From NCBI GenBank assembly GCA_001824005.1, contig MHWG01000017.1, forward strand, positions 1,566 through 6,742: 5,177 nucleotides of DNA, written 5' to 3'. The DNA is from Candidatus Zambryskibacteria bacterium RIFCSPLOWO2_01_FULL_47_14 (lineage in GTDB: Bacteria > Patescibacteria > Paceibacteria > UBA9973 > Zambryskibacteraceae). The position numbers were made by a program, and so were the translations under genes. The notes beneath the pieces are model-generated. The model saw nothing but the letters and a program-made list of their open reading frames with translations, searched no databases and was not told the origin of the DNA. Below are positions 1 through 4,993 of this stretch, in pieces (the first letter of the stretch is position 1; every line of letters begins with the position of its first letter).

Positions 1-1
1 C

Positions 2-118
2 GCTCTAGGGGCAACGGAAAGGGTGGAGGCGGTAATCAGGGAGGCTCAAGGGTTGGGGGACATAGCACAACAGATAGTCGAGAACTCGCAAGTTATTACG
101 GCGGAAGGAGAGGAGTAA
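2..118 (+). CDS. 3' end of an unrecognised gene (partial)
   Basis: An open frame enters from the left edge and ends at TAA 116-118, giving 38 visible codons. The tail is acidic and helical-looking (contains ATERVEAVIREA and IAQQIVENSQ) and ends in EGEE. One base separates its stop from the next ATG at 120, and the ribosome-binding site of that gene (AAGGAG, 105-110) lies inside this reading frame, so the two are very probably co-transcribed and translationally linked. Too little is visible to assign a function. The frame could be open by chance, but the tight junction with a well-supported downstream gene favours a real gene. Confidence 0.6.
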   Translation, partial: ALGATERVEAVIREAQGLGDIAQQIVENSQVITAEGEE

Positions 119-119
119 T

Positions 120-692
120 ATGAACATTATGTCAGAAAAGGACAATATGGATCCGGAGGTGCTCTCGCTGCTGAAAGAGTTGGGGGCAACAGACAGGAGC
201 GACACGAGGAAAAAACTCGCGGAGATATCAAAAGTCCGAGAATATATATTCGACCTGCCTAGTTACTTTTCTTCCGGATGGCTCTCTTTAGACGAGCAGG
301 AGCTTATCATTAGAGGGGTTTGCTACCTCGAATACGGCAATGGCAGGGTTCCCCCTGATGCTTGTAACTTCCAATTCGGTAGTACGACAGTAATACCCAA
401 GCTACTGGAACATTTTAAGAAAGGGGCAGAACTTGACCGAACGGACGACCTGACTAACTGGCTTTTGACTCAACGAGCAAACACCTACATACCGTTCGGT
501 AAGGAAGTTCCTTTTGGGATTAACACTCTTGAGGATTATTATACCTACGAAGAAAAGAGAAAAGAAAAACAACGGCAAAAGTTAGAGCACGACCAAGAGA
601 TTTCCAGGGTAGCAAAAAAACGTCGTGCGGAGATTTCCCGTCAGCACGTTGAGAGGTCATTATTGAACAAGCTACGGAGAAAGCATGACTAA
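120..692 (+). CDS. Hypothetical protein with charged C-terminal helix, 190 aa
   Basis: I do not recognise this protein. The start ATG at 120 lies 9 bases after AAGGAG (105-110); a second ATG at 129 is in frame but further from the site. Residues 1-35 are charged and helical. Residues 40-140 look like a mixed globular domain with aromatic stretches (YIFDLPSYFSSGWL near 43-56, VCYLEYGNG near 68-76). Residues about 143-190 are almost continuous Lys/Arg/Glu/Gln and probably form a long helix or coiled coil, a possible nucleic-acid or partner-binding tail. There is no signal peptide or membrane segment. The gene is sandwiched between the partial upstream gene and an overlapping membrane-protein gene. 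This tight packing is typical of phage or plasmid operons, but function is unknown. Confidence 0.85.
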   Translation: MNIMSEKDNMDPEVLSLLKELGATDRSDTRKKLAEISKVREYIFDLPSYFSSGWLSLDEQELIIRGVCYLEYGNGRVPPDACNFQFGSTTVIPKLLEHFKKGAELDRTDDLTNWLLTQRANTYIPFGKEVPFGINTLEDYYTYEEKRKEKQRQKLEHDQEISRVAKKRRAEISRQHVERSLLNKLRRKHD

Positions 693-846
693 GCACGCCA
701 AAGCTTTATCTGTAATAGCACTCGGTACAGTTTTCATTTTAGGTGCGATAATCTGGTTTCAATATGAGTACTCAAAATGGGAGCACAGGCAACGTCTTAA
801 CGCGGCATTGCAAGAAGTCTACGAGAAAGCGGGGTATTTTAATTAG
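685..846 (+). CDS. Small single-pass membrane protein, 53 aa
   Basis: This short gene reads MTKHAKALSVIALG at the start, followed by a hydrophobic segment (about residues 7-25, ending IIWF) and a charged tail rich in Glu, Arg and Lys that ends in AGYFN. The ATG at 685 overlaps the last 8 bases of the preceding gene in another frame, and GGAG at 676-679 sits 5 bases upstream, so translation is likely coupled. The basic N-terminus before the hydrophobic stretch suggests the N-terminus stays in the cytoplasm and the tail lies outside, by the positive-inside rule. Small one-helix proteins of this kind occur in phage lysis cassettes (spanin or holin-like) and in toxin systems, but no family signature is visible. 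Function is not assigned. Confidence 0.75.
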   Translation: MTKHAKALSVIALGTVFILGAIIWFQYEYSKWEHRQRLNAALQEVYEKAGYFN

Positions 847-911
847 TTAATATTAAGACTAAAATACTCCCGATATCCCCCAATCTTTTAAGAGACGAAC
901 TTTCCCCATCA

Positions 912-960
912 GCTAGATTTTACGAATTCTCTCTATCCTCTGCCAAGGCTTATTATTGGT
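912..960 (+). repeat. Degenerate copy of the downstream RNA promoter region
   Basis: This stretch aligns with 4351-4388 from GCT through GGCTTATTATTGGT. The last 14 bases (947-960) are identical in both, and the last 23 (938-960 against 4366-4388) match at 20 positions. Further left, GATTTTACG..ATTCTC parallels GATTTACAC..ATTCTC. The differences are single extra bases in two places and a 9-base insertion around 932-940. In the right copy the matching bases form TTTACA-17-TATTAT. Here the equivalent boxes (TTTACG 919-924, TATTAT 951-956) are 26 bases apart, so it should not work as a normal promoter. It may be a cassette boundary or a decayed duplicate promoter. Confidence 0.6.
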
Positions 961-3076
961 AGTAGTTACACCTGATCGTACCGCCAAGTCTTCTGGGCAT
1001 CTTCCCGAAGACTTTGATGTCCTCATTTACGGAGCTATAATCCCTCACATGGAAGAGGTTAAAGAGGAGGGAGACATAGAAGAGGAAAAAAGAGACTACG
1101 GTCGGGAATTTGAAGAGGAGGTACGAGCCTTCCTTGAGGATACACTTAGGTTTTCTGATGTTAAGGGTGGCTCGGATTTTCATATCGCTCCTCCCGGTCA
1201 GTCAAACCAGATTGATGCCTGCGGGAGAAAGGGTAATGTTCTTTTCGTCTTCGAGTGCAAGGCCTCAGGTCGCAAAGTCAAAAGGGATTTAAGAAAAGAT
1301 ATTCTAGCAACGGCGACAAAGGCAAAAATTGCTTTTGAAAACTATAAAAATATTCCTGCGTATAAATACTGCCGAGTATTTAAGTTTGTTTTTATAACCA
1401 AAAAAATAGAAGTTCCCGCCGTCCACCAAGATCTTTGTAAAGAGCACCACATGTTCTACGAGGACAATCACCTGCTTGAGTATTACACGGAGCTCCACGA
1501 GAAAATAGGAGAATATGCCACTTACAACTTTCTATCTGATTTTGGCATCTATCCTCCGGACGAAGAAGAGCTTAAAGTACTTGCGATAAAAACAAAGTTA
1601 GGTAAGTATGTGGCCTACAATTTCTTTGCATCCCCAAAACAACTCCTAAAATTTTCTTATGTAGCTAGGCGGCGATTCGGCAAGGAGGACTTTTATCAGA
1701 GAATGTTAGACACGTCCCGTATTAGAAAGATACAAAAGTTTCTCGACAGTGGGGGTATCTTTCCCACGAATATCATCCTCTCTTTAAAGAATGGGGAAAG
1801 AAAATTTGATCCAGTTAACCTTACGAACCAAGGAGATAAAGAGGTCGGTTTCCTGACCATCAGTAAAAGTTATAGTGCTTGCTGGATTATTGACGGGCAA
1901 CACAGGCTTTACTCCTTTGCCAGATCAAATTCGAAGGAATTTGTGTCTTGCACCGCATTTGAGGGCATTTCAATAGACAAAGAACGAGGATTCTTTCTTG
2001 AGATTAACAGGGAGCAGAAGCCAATACAGCCAGATTTGCTGTGGGATTTGGAAGGTCTATCTGACCCAGATAGTCCTCGAGGAATAATATCTAGCATTGT
2101 CCACACCCTAAATAAGGATGATAAAGGACCCTTCTTCTATAAAATTTATATTCCTTTGTATGGATCTAAAACTGACAAAATAGTGAATATGGCAGCATTT
2201 TGTAATGGAATTGAGAATGCTTCTCTAACCAAACAAATTACCCCGAACTCCTTAGGAATGGCAAATCCACTAGCTGTTGGTGAACCTTGGACTGTCACAA
2301 AGAGAATTGCCCAAGTATTAGCAAGATATTTTAGTCTTTTACAAGAAGATCTCTCCGAAGATCATAAGGATTTCATTTTTGGCAACGCAGGGATACCTGT
2401 CATGCTATATTTGTTAGAACCCATAGTTGCTCATGTGCGCCGTATACCTGCCTCCAGCGATCTGAGTAAGTATTCCATACTGATTGCTGATTTTTTTAAA
2501 GAGTACTATAAAACTCCAGCCGAAATTAGAAAATTAAGAGCAGAGAATAATAGCGAGGGTGCAAGAAAAAACCTAGCTAGACAAATAGGAATTTGCATAC
2601 GTCGAGGAATAAAAGATCAGGCATTTTGGCCAGCTATGGAACAAGACGAATTTTTGGACTCTATAAGAGCGATTGAACGAAGAATTGCAGGAATTGTAGT
2701 ATCAAAATTATCACAAATCACTACTGCCTGGGAAAAACAAAGAGTCCCTCCCACCATATCTTCTAAAATAAAAGAAAGAGTTGAATCCACAGGGTTACCT
2801 TTTGAAGAGAACCTTGGGCTTGGCGATGTGGCAGGTATAATTTTTGAGGCCAAAAATTGGGGAGAAGTTTTTCAGAAAGTCTTTATCAAAAGAGACGGTT
2901 TTCTCAACAGAAATGAACTTGAAGTCGCTTTTACTCGAATTGGGACTGTGCGCAATTCCATCGCACATGGTAAATCTGTGATTCACAGTAAGGAAGATCT
3001 TGACCAGTGCGAAATATATTTAAGTAGATTTTCGAAAGTCGTCCCTGAGGTTGTTACTGAAGGAGAAAACGCATAG
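956..3076 (+). CDS. DGQHR-domain protein with N-terminal PD-(D/E)XK-like nuclease and C-terminal HEPN-like domain
   Basis: This 706-residue cytoplasmic protein appears to have three domains. Residues about 45-195 resemble a restriction-endonuclease fold: a Glu-rich helix (50-62), NQID (D87), then strand VLFVFECK with E100 and K102, the D...ExK pattern of PD-(D/E)XK nucleases. Residues about 205-400 carry WIIDGQHRLYSF (DGQHR at 313-317) and FLEINREQKPIQ (347-358), the hallmarks of DGQHR proteins such as DndB, a regulator in phosphorothioate DNA-modification systems. The C-terminus (about 615-695) ends in a helical segment with RNSIAHG (R666, H671), the Rx4H motif of HEPN RNases. No dndA/C/D/E-like gene is visible here. 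The start is uncertain: TTG 956 has only AAGG (945-948) upstream, while the first ATG is codon 32 (1049) with GGAG 14 bases away. Both starts keep all domains. It leads a three-gene operon. A DNA-sensing defence effector is my inference. Confidence 0.9.
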   Translation: MVVVTPDRTAKSSGHLPEDFDVLIYGAIIPHMEEVKEEGDIEEEKRDYGREFEEEVRAFLEDTLRFSDVKGGSDFHIAPPGQSNQIDACGRKGNVLFVFECKASGRKVKRDLRKDILATATKAKIAFENYKNIPAYKYCRVFKFVFITKKIEVPAVHQDLCKEHHMFYEDNHLLEYYTELHEKIGEYATYNFLSDFGIYPPDEEELKVLAIKTKLGKYVAYNFFASPKQLLKFSYVARRRFGKEDFYQRMLDTSRIRKIQKFLDSGGIFPTNIILSLKNGERKFDPVNLTNQGDKEVGFLTISKSYSACWIIDGQHRLYSFARSNSKEFVSCTAFEGISIDKERGFFLEINREQKPIQPDLLWDLEGLSDPDSPRGIISSIVHTLNKDDKGPFFYKIYIPLYGSKTDKIVNMAAFCNGIENASLTKQITPNSLGMANPLAVGEPWTVTKRIAQVLARYFSLLQEDLSEDHKDFIFGNAGIPVMLYLLEPIVAHVRRIPASSDLSKYSILIADFFKEYYKTPAEIRKLRAENNSEGARKNLARQIGICIRRGIKDQAFWPAMEQDEFLDSIRAIERRIAGIVVSKLSQITTAWEKQRVPPTISSKIKERVESTGLPFEENLGLGDVAGIIFEAKNWGEVFQKVFIKRDGFLNRNELEVAFTRIGTVRNSIAHGKSVIHSKEDLDQCEIYLSRFSKVVPEVVTEGENA

Positions 3077-3120
3077 TTTTGAGAGTAAATATTTGTCCCA
3101 TGTGGTAGTATTGGGTACAC

Positions 3121-3534
3121 ATGGCCAAGAAGACGAAGACTACCAAGATCGCAGGTAAAAAGAAAAAGAAGCAGCAGTATCTTGTTACCTTTATTGTTTC
3201 AAAGAGTGGTGCTAGAAAACCACGTCTGGTCTTGTATCACAACAGTAAACCAGTATCAGAAGAGAACACAAAGATTGTCTATAAGGATAAAAGTAGCGGA
3301 CGCTTGGTAAGCAGAGAGCCCTCATGGAGAGTAGTAGAGCACGTCCCAAAAGCTGGATATGGTGACTCGCCTCCTAAAGCCAACAATAAGGCTCGGGTCT
3401 TTCGGATTGGTAGAGACGCACGAAGTGGAGAGTTTGTTTCGACTAGACACGCACTACGTCATCCAAAAACTTATACTATAGAGAGAATACCCCAAAATTC
3501 CCCCGTTTATTTTAGGAAAGACAAGGGAAAATAG
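3121..3534 (+). CDS. Basic protein with two degenerate 'GRDARSGEF' modules, 137 aa
   Basis: No named family is recognised. The N-terminus (residues 1-18) is almost all Lys/Thr/Ala and probably disordered and nucleic-acid binding. Residues about 20-48 look like two beta strands. Two related modules follow: A (about 51-84) with YKDKSSGRLVS and VVEHVPKAGYGDS, and B (about 94-127) with FRIGRDARSGEFVS, ALRHPKT and ERIP. The same module, combining the best features of A and B, makes up nearly the whole 46-residue gene at 4117-4257. The ATG at 3121 lies 44 bases after the previous stop with no clear Shine-Dalgarno, so translation may be weak or coupled. One base separates its stop from the resolvase ATG. 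It may be a DNA/RNA-binding accessory or antitoxin-like protein; that is speculation. Confidence 0.85.
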   Translation: MAKKTKTTKIAGKKKKKQQYLVTFIVSKSGARKPRLVLYHNSKPVSEENTKIVYKDKSSGRLVSREPSWRVVEHVPKAGYGDSPPKANNKARVFRIGRDARSGEFVSTRHALRHPKTYTIERIPQNSPVYFRKDKGK

Positions 3535-3535
3535 G

Positions 3536-4039
3536 ATGTCAAAATCGTACCAGCTTATAATTGAGGGCATTATTCCCGCAACTAGAGAAGCATACAGAAA
3601 TAATAGTGTTAACCAAGCTGTAAGGGTTAAGGAAGGTAGGAAGTTAAAAGATTTCAAAATAACTCTCGCAAATCAATTTAAAATTAATAGACCCTCCAAC
3701 AACTTTCCAACCTTGAAGCAAGTATTTGTTGCGATAATTCAGTTCTACACTTCAAAAAAGAAAGACTACACAACAAGAGATGTAGATAACATGGCAAAGA
3801 CTATTTTGGACGTATTAGAACAAAACAATTTTTACAAACGAGATAGCCAGGTAAGAACTTTACTCGCTAGCAAACGGGTGGATGTAAAAAAAGTCCCTCA
3901 AAATCTAAGCTATATTTACATAAAGATATTGGATGATGGGGAAGACATAATTGCCGTCGATGAAGTTGTGGGACAAGCACTCGACCTGTATGGCAAACTA
4001 AAAATCAAAGAAGCCGTCGTCCCTGTCCGTCCTACATAA
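3536..4039 (+). CDS. rusA: RusA-family Holliday-junction resolvase
   Basis: RusA enzymes are small homodimeric Mg-dependent endonucleases that cut four-way DNA junctions symmetrically; they are common in phages and prophages. The signature is clear: TTRDVDNMAKTILDVLEQNNFYKRDSQV (residues 79-106, given here in parts: RDVDNMAK and KRDSQV). D82, D84, K88 and D103 have exactly the spacing of the E. coli RusA residues D70, D72, K76 and D91. Residues 7-75 match the usual N-terminal strand/helix arrangement, and YIYIKI (126-131) is the last core strand. At 167 residues it is longer than typical RusA (about 120) because of a C-terminal tail of about 35 residues after ILDDGED. AAGGG (3523-3527) lies 8 bases before the ATG. 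It is the last gene of the nuclease operon, followed directly by a terminator. Confidence 0.9.
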   Translation: MSKSYQLIIEGIIPATREAYRNNSVNQAVRVKEGRKLKDFKITLANQFKINRPSNNFPTLKQVFVAIIQFYTSKKKDYTTRDVDNMAKTILDVLEQNNFYKRDSQVRTLLASKRVDVKKVPQNLSYIYIKILDDGEDIIAVDEVVGQALDLYGKLKIKEAVVPVRPT

Positions 4040-4040
4040 A

Positions 4041-4089
4041 GAAAAACGCGCTACCCTGTATTGCGCGTCTTTCCTTATTTTTTCTTTTT
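4041..4089 (+). terminator. Strong bidirectional intrinsic terminator after the resolvase gene
   Basis: ACGCGC (4046-4051) pairs perfectly with GCGCGT (4063-4068) around an 11-base loop. After one mismatch, GAAA (4041-4044) pairs with TTTC (4070-4073). A long T-rich run (4075-4089) follows on the + strand, while the A-run at 4042-4046 gives a T-tract on the minus strand. It can therefore end both the operon and the convergent small gene. It begins 2 bases after the resolvase stop. Confidence 0.85.
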
Positions 4090-4114
4090 CACAGTTATAG
4101 TGCTGTGTTATTTT
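4090..4114 (+). terminator. Second, weaker hairpin with T-rich tail
   Basis: CACAG (4090-4094) pairs with CTGTG (4103-4107) across an 8-base loop, followed by TTATTTT (4108-4114). It lies directly behind the main terminator and may act as a backup for + strand transcription. Only five base pairs, so the call is modest. Confidence 0.4.
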
Positions 4115-4116
4115 CC

Positions 4117-4257
4117 TCAATCGGAATCGCCGAAACCAGACTTAGGCATACGCTCCACGACATGGGTGCTCGGGTGTCTCCGGGCTTCATCCACACTCGT
4201 CAGCTCGCCTGTTCTAGCGTCGCGTCCGATGAGAAAAGATTTTGATTCTTTGCTCAT
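4117..4257 (-). CDS. 46-residue protein made of a single 'GRDARTGE' module
   Basis: On the minus strand, ATG at 4257-4255 opens a frame ending at TGA 4119-4117. The protein contains FLIGRDARTGELTS, EARRHPSTHVVERMP and ends KSGFGDSD. About 18 of 31 aligned residues match module B of the 137-residue protein (94-124), and VVE..PK.G.GDS matches its module A. Sharing a protein motif across strands and genes is strong evidence that this short frame is translated. A stop codon lies four codons upstream, fixing the ATG; there is no good Shine-Dalgarno. It faces the resolvase operon and shares its bidirectional terminator. I recall similar short 'RDARTG...' proteins as uncharacterised; function is unknown. 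Other frames over this stretch look like shadows. Confidence 0.8.
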   Translation of the reverse strand: MSKESKSFLIGRDARTGELTSVDEARRHPSTHVVERMPKSGFGDSD

Positions 4258-4355
4258 ACAAGAAGTTTATTAATTTGTAATAACTAGCTAACTTAATGAT
4301 ACTAGAAAGTCTTAAAGTACAATACACAAATTTCTGTGCATAATTCAGACGCTGA

Positions 4356-4384
4356 TTTACACATTCTCCGACAGGGCTTATTAT
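4356..4384 (+). promoter_or_regulatory. Sigma70-type promoter for the structured RNA
   Basis: TTTACA (4356-4361, one mismatch to TTGACA) and TATTAT (4379-4384, one mismatch to TATAAT) are separated by 17 bases. Transcription would start near 4391, about 19 bases before the first hairpin. The -10 box lies in the 14-base block repeated exactly at 947-960. The region 4258-4355 to its left is AT-rich and must also hold the promoter of the divergent minus-strand gene, but I see no good match to consensus there. Confidence 0.7.
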
Positions 4385-4390
4385 TGGTTC

Positions 4391-4549
4391 ACAACTGAAT
4401 AGTTTGAAGCACCTACCCTCATCAGCCGGTGAGCAAGGTGGAAAGACCAGTGGAGCATAAAGAACCCATCGTAGGGGAGCTTCACTGGCCATATCGGGAA
4501 ACTGATATGCCGTCGCAAGACGGGACCTGCGGTGGGCTTTTTGTTTTTC
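4391..4549 (+). ncRNA. Candidate pseudoknotted structured RNA, about 155 nt
   Basis: Four helices follow one another almost without gaps. P1: CACCT 4410-4414 with AGGTG 4436-4440, then CTCATC 4418-4423 with GGTGAG 4428-4433. P2: 4447-4456 with 4479-4488, ten pairs including one G-U. P3: CATATC 4490-4495 with GATATG 4504-4509. P4: CCGTC 4510-4514 with GACGG 4519-4523, closed by a GCAA tetraloop. The P2 loop segment CCCATCGTAGG (4465-4475) can pair with CCTGCGGTGGG (4526-4536) in 11 consecutive pairs (two G-U), making a pseudoknot that ends at the U-tract 4538-4549. A consensus promoter lies just upstream. No long protein frame explains the pairing. I could not match it to RNase P, tmRNA, SRP RNA or a riboswitch I know. 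It could be a stand-alone RNA or the leader of the gene at 4593. Confidence 0.65.
4509..4549 (+). terminator. Intrinsic terminator ending the structured RNA
   Basis: The U-tract CTTTTTGTTTTT (4537-4548) follows either the 3' arm of the pseudoknot (4526-4536) or an alternative local stem, GCCGTCGC 4509-4516 with GCGGT/GGC 4529-4537 (eight pairs, one bulge). The local stem and the pseudoknot plus GCAA hairpin exclude each other. This would permit regulated read-through into the membrane-protein genes, though that is inference. Confidence 0.55.
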
Positions 4550-4592
4550 TATTCAGTTGTTCGGCTCTTTAACAACTAAGCTTTTTATCTCT

Positions 4593-4838
4593 ATGAGGGA
4601 GAGGCTACAAAAGAGGGCAAAAATGTATGGCTCTTTGTTCTTTGTATTTTGGGTGTTCGAGTATCTTGCTCAGAAGTTTGCAGAGGAGATGTTGAAGTTA
4701 GCTCCGACAGTAGGAGGGTTTGACTCGGCTACTGCTTTTATTGTGGTTGCATTACAGCCCCTCTTTTTAATCGGGGTGCTGTTCTGCGGAATCATGTGGC
4801 TGGTCGTTCGTTCGAAGATTAAGAAACTACCTCAATGA
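4593..4838 (+). CDS. Small membrane protein with two hydrophobic segments, 81 aa
   Basis: From ATG 4593 the protein begins MRERLQKRAKMYG, strongly basic, then a first hydrophobic stretch (LFFVFWVFEYL, about residues 15-25), an amphipathic acidic stretch (KFAEEMLKLAPT), and a clear membrane helix (AFIVVALQPLFLIGVLFCG, about 49-67), ending in basic RSKIKKLPQ. Positive charges at both ends fit both termini inside the cytoplasm. The start is uncertain: ATG 4593 has no Shine-Dalgarno, while the in-frame ATG at 4623 (71 residues) has GAGGG (4613-4617) 5 bases upstream. A TTG at 4557 is also in frame. Size and layout resemble phage holins, but I see no family signature. The gene follows the structured RNA and its terminator and overlaps the next gene by ATGA. 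Confidence 0.75.
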   Translation: MRERLQKRAKMYGSLFFVFWVFEYLAQKFAEEMLKLAPTVGGFDSATAFIVVALQPLFLIGVLFCGIMWLVVRSKIKKLPQ

Positions 4839-4993
4839 TTGAAAAACACAGGCCGATAAGGAAGACACTTATCTGGATACTAATAGTCGTTGTTTGGGCG
4901 ATAATTATGTACTTGCAGTTGGGCGAGTTCGGCGCTTCTTTTCTTGGAACCTGCGATTCAAGCACAGGCGAGTGCCAGCCGATATCCAAATAA
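4835..4993 (+). CDS. Small single-pass membrane or exported protein, 52 aa
   Basis: ATG 4835 overlaps the stop of the preceding gene (ATGA, 4835-4838), a standard sign of coupled translation. The protein starts MIEKHRPIRKTL (basic), has a strong hydrophobic segment (about residues 12-28, IWILIVVVWAIIMYL), then a short polar tail with two cysteines (GTCDSSTGECQPISK; C40 and C47). A basic N-terminus suggests the tail is outside the cytoplasm, where the cysteines could form a disulfide. There is no lipobox at the usual place. With the gene at 4593 it forms a membrane-protein pair of unknown function; a phage lysis role is only a guess. Confidence 0.7.
   Translation: MIEKHRPIRKTLIWILIVVVWAIIMYLQLGEFGASFLGTCDSSTGECQPISK

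Noticed and set aside
843..862. Inverted repeat TTAGT...ACTAA at the stop of the small membrane-protein gene
   Set aside because: Five AT-rich pairs and no T-tract; too weak to call a terminator or operator.
956..3076. A complete Dnd or Ssp phosphorothioation locus
   Set aside because: Only the DGQHR signature is present; no cysteine desulfurase, PAPS-reductase-like or ATPase genes are in the window.
3079..3111. Internal promoter before the 137-residue gene (TTGAGA ... TAGTAT)
   Set aside because: The -10 match is weak and the spacing is 21 bases; simple operon read-through is the easier reading.
4061..4273. 70-residue + strand reading frame
   Set aside because: It begins inside the terminator loop and lies antisense to the small module gene; the sequence is a shadow.
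4214..4492. 92-residue minus-strand reading frame
   Set aside because: It runs antisense through the structured RNA and its promoter and has no domain signature; the motif-bearing minus-strand gene is in another frame at 4117-4257.
4502..4526. CTGAT-like and GAC core bases reminiscent of a hammerhead ribozyme
   Set aside because: The conserved CUGANGA and GAAA core elements are not present in the required order.
4410..4537. Cobalamin riboswitch, RNase P or tmRNA
   Set aside because: Short stretches such as GGACCTGCGG recall these RNAs, but their longer conserved cores are missing and the helix order does not fit.
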